Below are positions 25,406 to 33,856 of a DNA stretch of 64,000 nt, piece by piece. The notes beneath the pieces are model-generated. The model saw only the letters and a program-made list of their open reading frames with translations. It searched no databases and was not told the DNA's origin. Position numbers and translations under genes: made by a program. The DNA comes from Longilinea sp964536805 (GTDB taxonomy: Bacteria > Chloroflexota > Anaerolineae > Anaerolineales > Anaerolineaceae): NCBI GenBank assembly GCA_964536805.1, contig CAZHYQ010000006.1:1-64000 (forward strand), read 5' to 3'. Positions within the stretch are counted from its first letter, which is position 1. Each line of letters starts with the position of its first letter.

Positions 25406-25488
25406 GGTAACCCCTTCGGGAATGGAAACCTATAAAAAAGAACCCCGTTTTCGATGAATCGTTGCAGAATGCCAGCCTCAATAGGCGG

Positions 25489-27933
25489 TCACGGGTTGGT
25501 GATTGCAGCTGTTGCCAATCGAACAGCTTCGAACGCATTCAGGATACCATAAGTTGAACTGCTTGCGCCAGTGCTCTCATTGACAGGGCATTCAGGTTTT
25601 GGCCCCGAATAAGGCGCAGCGGACTGCCGCAAGAGTTGCTCCGTCAAGTTAACATTGCCAATTAACTTAGGGTTGGCTGACCACATTAGGGCTACCACGC
25701 CAGCCACATGCGGACTTGCAAATGATGTCCCATTCACCGATTCAAAACTGCTGTTTGATTCCGCGGCGATAACATCCTCACCCGGAGCCAGGATATCCGG
25801 CTTTGCCCGCAGACTGCCATCCACCAGAACGGGTCCAACGCTGGAAAAAGCGGACATATTTCCGTCTGAATCAATTGATCCAACTGAAAAGACCTGGGCA
25901 TAAATCGCCGGCGGGTCGTTGACGGTGCCGCAATAATCCATGCCAGTGTTACCCGCTGCGGCTGCCTGGAAAATTCCAGCCGCGCGCATTGCCGTAACTG
26001 CCGGTAAAAGGGCATCTGCATCACAGCCTTCAATATTCGGGCAACTCCAGGAATAATTCACAACCTGGGCTCCGACGGCGGGTTGACCGGCGGTAAAAGC
26101 ATTGCTTCCCTGGGGATACGGTGCCAGCAGAAATTGCATGCACTCGACATAATAAGCCGGGTTGCCCAGGTTTCGCGCCAGATTGACACAACCAATCCAC
26201 TGCGCCCCCGGTGCAACGCCTGTGTTTTTCCCCAGGATAATGCTGGTGACCCCTGTACCGTGTCCACTGATATCAGTGGGTACTAAAGTTTGGTTCCATA
26301 GATCAAGCCACGCCGCATCGGCATCGCTATTATTTCCTGCATAAGCCGCGCTGATGGCAGGATGGTTGCCTTGAACCCCGCTATCGGCGATTCCCACCCG
26401 GATGCCTTCCCCTGTAACCCCAAGAGAATTCCACACCTTGTCGGCTCCAACCATCTCAATGTTCCAAGTGGGAGAGGTGGGGGCAGACAATGTTCCCTGG
26501 TTGGCTGACAATGGCTGCGGCAGCGGCCGGAAAATGGGACTGTCGATAATCCGGTCAACTTCCGGTCGGGTTCGCAACCACGACCGTACCAGAGGGCCTG
26601 CCTGGACTTCCATGGCGTTGATTAGATAATAGGAGGTGTATTTGATACCGTACCGGTCCAGAACCGCACTGAGGTCTTTCTGATCGCCTTCCGCCTGGGT
26701 TACCAGAATTTGATACACTTTGGCTCGTTTTTCCTGCCAGGGCAGGCCAGGATCAACTTGCGTAAAATCGGCTTGATCTTTAAGAATGACAAACAGTCGC
26801 TCTCCATAAAAACCGGGGATGCCAAAAAGGAAATAAACGCCGACGGCCAGAAGTACAACACCGCCTGTGAGAAGTTTTCCGGTCAGCGGAAAACTGGTCC
26901 GCCTTTTTAGCCAGCGCCAGGTTGAGAACAATGCGAAAGTGGCTGTCACCCCGATCAAGAGCGTAACCATACCGGCCCGCGAAACCCACTCGATGCGTTC
27001 GCCCACACCGCTGCTGATAACTAATGATAATTCGTCGGGGTCCGTCAGCATTAATGGCCAGGCAGCAGCCAGTCCGAAAAGACATGCCAACCCAACCCAA
27101 TTTAGGCTCTGGTCCTTTTCACGCCCAGCCTGAGCCAACATTGCAACTGTCCAGCCTAAAACTGGCAGGCAAAGAAGCAGCACCCATTGCATGCCTGTTT
27201 GGCCAAAACCTGTAACCATGATGACCAGTGTCACGGCAATGATCAACCCATCAATCAGGATATCAGCGGTACGGTATTCATGATCCGCCCCCTGGGTGGC
27301 AGCCAGTAACCCGCCATAAATGGTCCAACTTGCGCAAACGCCAAAAAGCACACCCACGACCAGGTTAACCAATATATCCACAGGCGAGCCGAACGTACCC
27401 CACATCAACCACGGCAGTGAAATCAGGAATCCAATCAGTATTGCAGGCTCAAAACCGCGCCAGGTAATATTCTTCCACGGCTTCCAATCCGGAGCAATCC
27501 GTTTAAGCCATTGGTTCAGAAGAAGAAGGTATAAAACCATCACCCCGGTTTGCACCACTGCCACAGTTTGGGCATCCGTAATCGCCAGTAGGCGGGAAGG
27601 CGCTTGCAGAATGGCAAATGCAGCCGCCAGACCCCAGGTGCGGTAGGCCAGGTGGCTGCGCGGAGAGGCTATCTTACGTGCCATGATTGCAAATGGAATT
27701 AATAAGGCAGCCCCATAAAGCAGTGGCAGCATCCAACGAATATCCTGGGTTGGATATCCTTCAAAAATGGTTTGTTCGAGAACCCAACCAATGGATTGAG
27801 TCAGGACTGTCATCCCTACCAACCAGAGAATTGCCACGAAAAACATCAAAAATATCGCGCAGCCCTGTCTTTTCTTCATCTGGTCCTGCTGCGGTTCGAT
27901 GTCGGAGTTTACGGGGGATTCTTCTGGCTGCAT
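25489..27933 (-). CDS. Polytopic membrane subtilase (S8 peptidase)
   Basis: An 814-residue protein. The first 380 residues hold about 11 membrane helices, beginning CAIFLMFFVAILWLVGMTV and ending VVLLAVGVYFLFGIPG. A small spacer that resembles an inhibitor I9-like prodomain (residues about 385-460) precedes an S8 domain with the full triad: Asp517 (VGIADSGVQG), His558 (DISGHGTGV), Ser737 (NGTSFASPHVAGV). With an inside N-terminus and 11 helices the protease faces outward. Typical bacterial subtilases are secreted, not embedded like this. It lies 83 bases upstream of the ECF sigma gene on the same strand. Confidence 0.85.
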   Translation of the reverse strand: MQPEESPVNSDIEPQQDQMKKRQGCAIFLMFFVAILWLVGMTVLTQSIGWVLEQTIFEGYPTQDIRWMLPLLYGAALLIPFAIMARKIASPRSHLAYRTWGLAAAFAILQAPSRLLAITDAQTVAVVQTGVMVLYLLLLNQWLKRIAPDWKPWKNITWRGFEPAILIGFLISLPWLMWGTFGSPVDILVNLVVGVLFGVCASWTIYGGLLAATQGADHEYRTADILIDGLIIAVTLVIMVTGFGQTGMQWVLLLCLPVLGWTVAMLAQAGREKDQSLNWVGLACLFGLAAAWPLMLTDPDELSLVISSGVGERIEWVSRAGMVTLLIGVTATFALFSTWRWLKRRTSFPLTGKLLTGGVVLLAVGVYFLFGIPGFYGERLFVILKDQADFTQVDPGLPWQEKRAKVYQILVTQAEGDQKDLSAVLDRYGIKYTSYYLINAMEVQAGPLVRSWLRTRPEVDRIIDSPIFRPLPQPLSANQGTLSAPTSPTWNIEMVGADKVWNSLGVTGEGIRVGIADSGVQGNHPAISAAYAGNNSDADAAWLDLWNQTLVPTDISGHGTGVTSIILGKNTGVAPGAQWIGCVNLARNLGNPAYYVECMQFLLAPYPQGSNAFTAGQPAVGAQVVNYSWSCPNIEGCDADALLPAVTAMRAAGIFQAAAAGNTGMDYCGTVNDPPAIYAQVFSVGSIDSDGNMSAFSSVGPVLVDGSLRAKPDILAPGEDVIAAESNSSFESVNGTSFASPHVAGVVALMWSANPKLIGNVNLTEQLLRQSAAPYSGPKPECPVNESTGASSSTYGILNAFEAVRLATAAITNP

Positions 27934-27993
27934 TTGATTTAATTATCCTTTCGATGCAACAAATCAACCTATCGTCACCGAATGCTGAGGCCA

Positions 27994-27999
27994 ATTATA
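27994..27999 (-). promoter_or_regulatory. Candidate -10 box for the subtilase/sigma cluster
   Basis: TATAAT on the minus strand at 27999-27994, about 60 bases before the ATG at 27933. No well-spaced -35. The 262-base gap 27934-28195 holds only divergent regulatory sequence. Confidence 0.4.
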
Positions 28000-28155
28000 A
28001 GGTTATAGTAATGCTGTATTGGACAATTTCATTGCAAGTCATGGGATTACCTGGTTAATGAACGAATACAGTGTGATTGTACCATCGCACTTTTATGAGT
28101 GGCTTTGCACTCCGCTTTCGTGACCTCTTCTTGCTTGCGATTTCGCCTATGGCGG

Positions 28156-28161
28156 TATAAA
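28156..28161 (+). promoter_or_regulatory. Candidate -10 box for the lipase gene
   Basis: TATAAA at 28156-28161, with TTGCGA (28135-28140) 15 bases upstream as a possible -35. A strong GGAGG ribosome site at 28186 precedes the ATG at 28196. Confidence 0.4.
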
Positions 28162-28195
28162 CTGGGCTTATCCAGCTAAAACCGCGGAGGAAAAC

Positions 28196-29029
28196 ATGGC
28201 TCGTTTTGAATTTGAATGGCATAGCAAGGATGGATTGCAATTCTATGCCCAAGAATGGCGCCCCGATGGAGATGCCCGGGCGGTGGTTGCGCTTGTCCAT
28301 GGTCTTGGCGAGCACAGCAGCCGGTATGATCATGTGGCAAATTACTTCAACGATCATGGATTGGGCGTGGTAGCGATGGATCACCGCGGGCATGGTCGAA
28401 CCGGCGGCAAACGGGGTCATGGATCCTACGATGTGATCCTGGAGGATATCGACCATTTATTGCTCGAGACCGCGCAACGGTATCCGGCGAAACCGGTTTT
28501 TCTCTACGGCCACAGCCTGGGCGGCGCTCTGGTTCTTTATTATGGGCTTAAACGGCAACCAAAAATAAAAGGCGTAATCTGCACAAGCCCCGGCCTCATC
28601 CCCGCACAAGATCCTGGCGGAAAAATCCTGCTGGCTCGCGTCATGTCCGCACTGGCTCCCAGCTTTCAGATCGAGAATGGTCTGGATGTCACAGGACTTT
28701 CGCATGACACAGCCGTGGTAAAAGCCTATCAGGCCGATCCATTGGTACATGGAAAGATCTCTGCCCGGCTGGGATTGGACTTGATCGAAAACGGAAAATG
28801 GATCATCGAACACGCTGCTGAATTTCCGCTTCCCCTACTGTTGTTGCAGGGCAGCGCCGACCGGCTGGTGAACCCAATGGGCGCAAAGCAATTTGCGCCG
28901 AAAGTGAAAAATAATATCCGGTTCAAGCAGTTTGATGGATGGTATCACGAGCTGCACAACGAAGTCGAAAAGGAAATCGTCCTGCATGAGATGGTTGCAT
29001 GGGTGGACGAGCAATTGGCGCGATTCTGA
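28196..29029 (+). CDS. Monoacylglycerol lipase/lysophospholipase-like hydrolase
   Basis: A 277-residue alpha/beta hydrolase. VALVHGLGEHSSRY forms the oxyanion region, and the nucleophile elbow GHSLGG places Ser107. The acid is in QGSADRLVNP and the histidine in WYHELHNE. MDHRGHGRTGG is the mark of the monoglyceride lipase (MGLL/lysophospholipase) branch. Such enzymes release fatty acids from monoglycerides or lysolipids. No signal peptide, so it is cytoplasmic. It stands alone on the plus strand. Confidence 0.88.
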   Translation: MARFEFEWHSKDGLQFYAQEWRPDGDARAVVALVHGLGEHSSRYDHVANYFNDHGLGVVAMDHRGHGRTGGKRGHGSYDVILEDIDHLLLETAQRYPAKPVFLYGHSLGGALVLYYGLKRQPKIKGVICTSPGLIPAQDPGGKILLARVMSALAPSFQIENGLDVTGLSHDTAVVKAYQADPLVHGKISARLGLDLIENGKWIIEHAAEFPLPLLLLQGSADRLVNPMGAKQFAPKVKNNIRFKQFDGWYHELHNEVEKEIVLHEMVAWVDEQLARF

Positions 29030-29104
29030 CGCTTACGAATCGGTGAAATCCCTTCCCTGCCAACGTCCTGTTATTTGTCAGATGAGGTTCATTAGGTGTG
29101 GCAC

Positions 29105-29133
29105 TTGACCCACTCTATTCGCAGGGCTACAAT
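29105..29133 (+). promoter_or_regulatory. Strong sigma-70-type promoter of the SHMT-GcvT gene
   Basis: TTGACC (29105-29110), 17-base spacer, TACAAT (29128-29133). Predicted start near 29140 gives a leader of about 145 bases before the ATG at 29285. Confidence 0.85.
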
Positions 29134-29134
29134 T

Positions 29135-29157
29135 AATTAGCCTAATCATGGCTAATT
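29135..29157. promoter_or_regulatory. Palindrome over the SHMT-GcvT transcription start
   Basis: AATTAGCC (29135-29142), seven-base spacer, GGCTAATT (29150-29157): a perfect 8-base inverted repeat immediately after the -10 box. The position suits a repressor operator. It could also fold as a hairpin at the 5' end of the mRNA. Confidence 0.55.
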
Positions 29158-29161
29158 CTCA

Positions 29162-29224
29162 GGTTTTGGTCGTTTTCAATATGGTCCTAATAGCTCAGTG
29201 AAGATGGTGATGTCAACCAAAACC
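29162..29224 (+). promoter_or_regulatory. Long-range stem in the SHMT-GcvT leader
   Basis: GGTTTTGGT (29162-29170) is perfectly complementary to ACCAAAACC (29216-29224) across 45 bases. The enclosed sequence does not match the glycine riboswitch core that I know. Could be a structured leader of another kind. Confidence 0.35.
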
Positions 29225-29284
29225 GGTTAATTAGTTTAATCAATCCTTGTTTCCCAATTCACCCTTTTTCAAGGAGAACGCCTC

Positions 29285-32200
29285 ATGGCTGATTTTCTCT
29301 TTCGCGGCAAGCTGGCAGATATTGATCAGGATGTTGATGAACTTATTCAACACGAAGCCGAGCGCCAGGTTCGCAAATTGATCCTGATTCCAAGTGAAAG
29401 CACAGCTCCCCAGGCTGTCCGGGAAGCTTTAGGCTCTGTTTTTCAGAACCTGTATGCAGAAGGTTACCCGGATGAGGAAACCCGCTCCATGACCGAGAAG
29501 GAAATTCTCGATTACACTGCGATGCTTTCCCATTACCGCCGCTATGCCGATCCGCGCTATTACAAAGGTGTTGAATACGCCGATATCGTCGAGTCGCTTG
29601 CCCGCCGGCGCTGCGCTGAAGCCTTTGCCACCCCCACGGTTCCTGCCTCGCAACTATTTGTAAACGTGCAGCCGCTCTCCGGCGCCCCGGCTAATAATGC
29701 CGTTTACACAGCACTGATCAACCCAGGCGACACCATTTTGGGCATGAACCTGCTGCATGGCGGACATTTGACACACGGATCCAGCGTCAACCGTTCCGGC
29801 AAACTTTTCAATGTTGTCCACTACAATGTTGCCCCGGGAACTGAACAAATCGATTATGACGCCGTTGAAGCCCTGGCCAAGGAACATAAACCGAAAATCA
29901 TCATTGCTGGTTATTCATCCTACCCCTGGATTCCGGATTGGGCGCGCTTCCGGGCCATCGTTGACCAATGCGGAGCCATCCTTTTGGCGGATGTTTCTCA
30001 CATCGCTGGGATGATTGCTGCCGGCGTAGTCCCTTCCCCAATTGGCTATGCGCATGTTGTCACCTTCACCACCCACAAAACGCTTTGCGGCCCGCGCGGC
30101 GCCTGCATCATCACCAATGATGCCGCTCTCGGCCGTAAGATCGACAAAGGTGTTTTCCCGGGCGAACAGGGCGGCCCGCATGTGCACGTTTTTGCGGCGT
30201 TGGCCACCACCTTCAAACTCGCACGCACACCGCAATTCCACCAACTCCAACAGCAAATCGTGGATAACTGCGCCGCCCTGACCAAACACTTGCAGGAACG
30301 CGGGCTGCGCATCCCATACGGCGGGACGAATTCACACCTCGGTAATATCGACTGCAAAACCATCGTCGGTGAGGACGGCACGCCCCTCTCCGGCGATATG
30401 GCCGCCCGCATTCTGGATGTGGCCGGCATCGTGTTGAATCGCAATACCATTCCAGGCGATAAAACAGCTCTGTTTGCCAGTGGCGTGCGTTACGGAACCC
30501 CGTGGATGACACAGCGCGGCCTGGACGAAAAAGACATGGTCACGGTTGCCGATATCATTGCTGACGTATTGCTGGCCTGCAAGCCCTACAGCGTAGAGAC
30601 CCGCCAGGGGCCAGCCGCCCGCGCGAAGATCGATTTTGCCGTCCTGGAAGATGCCAAGCGGCGCGTCCGCGCGCTGGTCGAAAAGGCCGGCACGGATCTA
30701 ACCATCGAAAAACACGGTTATCCGCACTTCTTTTCATTGGATGACCAACCGGATGGCAAGGCTGAATGGGTGGCTTTCGATCTGGCTGGCGGACAGGTTC
30801 GCCCGTTTGTTAATTACGTCTTCACCAGTGACGTCGAATCTCTTAAACCAGGCAAATCGCAAAATACCCGTCTTGTTACTCCAATGGGAGCCATCGACGG
30901 CGTGTTGACTTGCGTTGCAGTAAACGAATACCGCCTGAGCGTATCGGCAAAATCCGCCAGCCTGGCTGCAACCTGGCTGCGCGACTTATCGGACGGTTAT
31001 ACGTCATTCGATGCCGACCCTGTGCGGCGCCTGCCCGGACCGATCTACGTGACTGCTTCAAAGGCTGAACCTGTAACAAAAGCAGCGGGTGATGCAGTTT
31101 ACGACCACAAACCGTATTTCATCGGCATGCTTAATCACGAAGACAAGCCGTTGCCGCGTTTTGAATGGACAGAACCAGAAACCGACGAAATAAAAAAGAC
31201 TCCCCTCAACGAAACGCACCGCAGCATGGGCGCCAAAATGGTGCCCTTTGCCGGTTGGGATATGCCAGTCTGGTACACGTCAGTGGTTGAAGAACATCTC
31301 GCCTGCCGCCAGGCCGCTGGATTATTCGATGTCTCGCACATGGGTGTTTACCAGGCTGAAGGTCCGGATGCGCCGACCTTCCTGGACAGCGTGTGCAGCA
31401 ACGATATCGCTGCCCTGGATGTGGGCGAATCATGCTACACCCACTTCCTGGATCCCGATGCCAATGTCATCGATGACACATTGGTATACCGCCGCAGCGC
31501 GGATAAATACCTGGTGGTGGTCAATGCATCCAACGATGATAAAGACCGCACATGGTTGAACGCGGTTCGCGATGGCAAGGTCATGGTGGATGCGAAGCAT
31601 CCCTGCAAAAAAGCCTTTGGCAGGCAGGTGGTCTTCCGTAACTTGCGCGACCCCAAGGCAGGCGAGGAGATGTTGGTGGATCTGGCATTGCAAGGTCCCA
31701 AAAGCCGGGAAATTTTGCTTTCTTTGGGCGTTGATGCAAAGACGCGCAAACGCATTATGGCGCTAAAACGCACCCAATTGTGCGAGGCCACCGTCGGCGG
31801 GTTTGAGTTGGTCGTATCCCGTACGGGATACACTGGCGAGAAAATGGCCTTTGAATTGTTCGTGCATCCTCAAAAGCTGACCGATCTTTGGAACGCCCTG
31901 CTAAAAGCAGGCGAACCGTTGGGGCTCAAAGCTTGCGGGCTGGGCGCGCGCGATTCACTGCGGACCGAAGCCGGCCTGCCGCTTTACGGACACGAAATGG
32001 GCGGTGACCTCGGTCTGGGTGTGGCGGAAGCTGGATTTGGCTCCTATGTCAAAACCTACAAACCCTGGTTTATTGGCCGTGATTCATTTGTTGCCCGCGA
32101 GAAGGAACGCCAGGGTGTGGTTGTGCGCTTCCGCTTTACTGAAAAAGGCATCCGCATGGCACACAATGCCGATCCCGTATTGGATCACAAGGGCCGGGTT

Positions 32201-32410
32201 ATCGGCGTTGTCACCAGCTGCGCAGTGGATTCCGAGGGCTATTTGACCGGACAGGCTTTCATCGAACTAAAGTCAGCGGTGGAAGGTACGCCGATTGCGA
32301 TTTATCAGGGCGCGCCGAAAACGGCTGGAAAGGCCCCCGCGGAAATGAAGACAGGCGATCGGGTAACTTTGCCAACCTCCGCGGTCGTCATCACGCGTTT
32401 CCCAAAATAA
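29285..32410 (+). CDS. Serine hydroxymethyltransferase fused to aminomethyltransferase (GcvT)
   Basis: A single 1041-residue frame behind an AAGGAG ribosome site. Residues 1-about 470 are SHMT: LILIPSESTAP, EGYPDEET and FTTHKTLCGPRGA with PLP-binding Lys265. Residues about 480-625 form an unassigned linker domain. Residues about 640-1041 are GcvT, the T protein of glycine cleavage: MVPFAGWDMPVWY, ASNDDKDRTWL, SRTGYTGEKMAFELF and GARDSLRTEAGLPLYGHEM. SHMT joins glycine and methylene-tetrahydrofolate to serine; GcvT makes methylene-tetrahydrofolate from the glycine aminomethyl group. Fusion could pass the folate directly. No gcvH or gcvP is in the window. A strong hairpin follows. Confidence 0.92.
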   Translation: MADFLFRGKLADIDQDVDELIQHEAERQVRKLILIPSESTAPQAVREALGSVFQNLYAEGYPDEETRSMTEKEILDYTAMLSHYRRYADPRYYKGVEYADIVESLARRRCAEAFATPTVPASQLFVNVQPLSGAPANNAVYTALINPGDTILGMNLLHGGHLTHGSSVNRSGKLFNVVHYNVAPGTEQIDYDAVEALAKEHKPKIIIAGYSSYPWIPDWARFRAIVDQCGAILLADVSHIAGMIAAGVVPSPIGYAHVVTFTTHKTLCGPRGACIITNDAALGRKIDKGVFPGEQGGPHVHVFAALATTFKLARTPQFHQLQQQIVDNCAALTKHLQERGLRIPYGGTNSHLGNIDCKTIVGEDGTPLSGDMAARILDVAGIVLNRNTIPGDKTALFASGVRYGTPWMTQRGLDEKDMVTVADIIADVLLACKPYSVETRQGPAARAKIDFAVLEDAKRRVRALVEKAGTDLTIEKHGYPHFFSLDDQPDGKAEWVAFDLAGGQVRPFVNYVFTSDVESLKPGKSQNTRLVTPMGAIDGVLTCVAVNEYRLSVSAKSASLAATWLRDLSDGYTSFDADPVRRLPGPIYVTASKAEPVTKAAGDAVYDHKPYFIGMLNHEDKPLPRFEWTEPETDEIKKTPLNETHRSMGAKMVPFAGWDMPVWYTSVVEEHLACRQAAGLFDVSHMGVYQAEGPDAPTFLDSVCSNDIAALDVGESCYTHFLDPDANVIDDTLVYRRSADKYLVVVNASNDDKDRTWLNAVRDGKVMVDAKHPCKKAFGRQVVFRNLRDPKAGEEMLVDLALQGPKSREILLSLGVDAKTRKRIMALKRTQLCEATVGGFELVVSRTGYTGEKMAFELFVHPQKLTDLWNALLKAGEPLGLKACGLGARDSLRTEAGLPLYGHEMGGDLGLGVAEAGFGSYVKTYKPWFIGRDSFVAREKERQGVVVRFRFTEKGIRMAHNADPVLDHKGRVIGVVTSCAVDSEGYLTGQAFIELKSAVEGTPIAIYQGAPKTAGKAPAEMKTGDRVTLPTSAVVITRFPK

Positions 32411-32422
32411 CATCGTCCCAAG

Positions 32423-32461
32423 CCTGGCTGGTTTACAAGGTAATCTTGTTAACCAGCCAGG
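32423..32461 (+). terminator. Strong hairpin after SHMT-GcvT
   Basis: CCTGGCTGGTT-T-ACAAG (32423-32439) pairs with CTTGT-T-AACCAGCCAGG (32445-32461) around loop GTAAT, 16 of 17 positions paired. There is no T-run after it, so it may stabilise the mRNA 3' end or partly terminate. Confidence 0.55.
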
Positions 32462-32588
32462 AGGCAAATTACCGGGTATGCGGGTGAAGCAGAAGTAATT
32501 ATTGGCTATTTGTGAGAGGCGTCGGTACGTCTGGAAATGAAATCGGTCTATAAAACCTGATAAGGCCATCTTATATAAGGAGAAAAGA

Positions 32589-33803
32589 ATGCAAACACCC
32601 TGGGATCATCGTTACGCCCAGCGCACTCAGCGGATGAAAGGTTCAGCCATCCGGGAATTGCTGAAGTTTACAGAAATGCCCGATGTGATCTCCTTCGGCG
32701 GCGGCATGCCCGCCCCCGACATTTTTCCAATTGAGGAATTCCGCGTAGCCTGTGATAAAGTTCTCCGCGATCACGGGGAACAGGCGCTTCAATATGGCCC
32801 GACGGAAGGCTATTTGCCGCTGCGTGAGATGATCGCCCGTTTTACATCCCGTTTTAACATCCAGGTAACACCTGATAACATCCTCATCACAGCTGGTTCG
32901 CAGCAAGCACTGGATCTGATTGGGAAGATCTTCATTAATCGCGGCGACAACCTCCTGGTGGAAACCCCCACATACCTCGGAGCCTTACAGGCATGGAATG
33001 CGTATGGGGCCGAGTATATTCCTGCCAAATCCGATTCCGACGGAATGATCATCAGTGAACTTGAGGCAGCCTTGCGCTACGGTCCCAAGTTCATTTATGC
33101 TTTACCGAATTTCCAGAATCCATCGGGCGTCACCTATTCTTTGGAACGCCGCATGAAGCTGGTCGAATTGGCAGATCATTTCGGCGTGCCCATCATTGAA
33201 GATGATCCGTACGGTCAATTACGTTTTGAGGGCGAGTCGCTGCCCTCGATTGTCGATTTGGACAACCGTATCCATTCGCAGGATTGTTACTGCGGCAATG
33301 TCATTTATCTCAGCACGTTTTCGAAAACCCTGGCTCCTGGCATCCGCCTGGCCTGGGTGATTGCACCGACGGAAGTCATTCGCAAAATGGTAATGGCAAA
33401 GCAGGGTACCGATTTGCAATCTTCCACCTTCGCCCAAATCGTTGCGTATGAAGTAGCCAGGAACGGCTTTATCGATAAGCATGTGTTGACGATTCGCCAG
33501 GTCTACCAGGAACGCCGGGATATCATGCTGGAAGAGCTGGCCAAGAACATGCCGGAAGGCGTCACTTGGACCCATCCATTGGGCGGTTTGTTCCTGTGGG
33601 TCACTTTGCCGGAATACATGGACACGAACATCATTTTAAAAGATGCCGTAGCCGAAAAGGTCGCTTTCGTACCAGGCGATTCGTTCTACCCGTACGGCGG
33701 CGGTTCAAACTCCATGCGCCTGAATTTTTCCAACGCCAAACCCGAAAAGATCTGCGAAGGCATTCAACGCCTCAGCCGTGTCGTCAAGAAATACTTGAAA
33801 TAA
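32589..33803 (+). CDS. Class I/II PLP-dependent aminotransferase (2-aminoadipate/LysN-like)
   Basis: A 404-residue fold-type I enzyme close to LysN and the aminotransferase domain of MocR regulators, but without a DNA-binding domain. ISFGGGMPAPDIFP is the N-terminal signature, ALPNFQNPSGVTYS binds the PLP region, IIEDDPYGQLRF has the ring-binding Asp, and STFSKTLAPGIRLAW has the Schiff-base lysine. These enzymes act on 2-aminoadipate, aromatic or branched-chain amino acids. GGAG precedes the ATG. It follows the SHMT-GcvT gene on the same strand after a hairpin, with a possible TATAAA at 32549 of its own. Confidence 0.9.
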   Translation: MQTPWDHRYAQRTQRMKGSAIRELLKFTEMPDVISFGGGMPAPDIFPIEEFRVACDKVLRDHGEQALQYGPTEGYLPLREMIARFTSRFNIQVTPDNILITAGSQQALDLIGKIFINRGDNLLVETPTYLGALQAWNAYGAEYIPAKSDSDGMIISELEAALRYGPKFIYALPNFQNPSGVTYSLERRMKLVELADHFGVPIIEDDPYGQLRFEGESLPSIVDLDNRIHSQDCYCGNVIYLSTFSKTLAPGIRLAWVIAPTEVIRKMVMAKQGTDLQSSTFAQIVAYEVARNGFIDKHVLTIRQVYQERRDIMLEELAKNMPEGVTWTHPLGGLFLWVTLPEYMDTNIILKDAVAEKVAFVPGDSFYPYGGGSNSMRLNFSNAKPEKICEGIQRLSRVVKKYLK

Positions 33804-33823
33804 CCCCGTCGCCCGCTGAAATC

Positions 33824-33850
33824 AACGCCGCCGCATATTCCGGCGGCGTT
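33824..33850. terminator. GC-rich hairpin between convergent genes
   Basis: AACGCCGCCG (33824-33833) pairs with CGGCGGCGTT (33841-33850) around a 7-base loop. It lies between the aminotransferase and nucleoside kinase ends. No T-run on either side, so intrinsic termination is uncertain. Confidence 0.5.
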
Positions 33851-33856
33851 GCGTAA

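Noticed and set aside
29134..29284. Glycine riboswitch ahead of SHMT-GcvT
   Set aside because: The leader is structured but I do not find the conserved glycine-aptamer core. A covariance search could reverse this.
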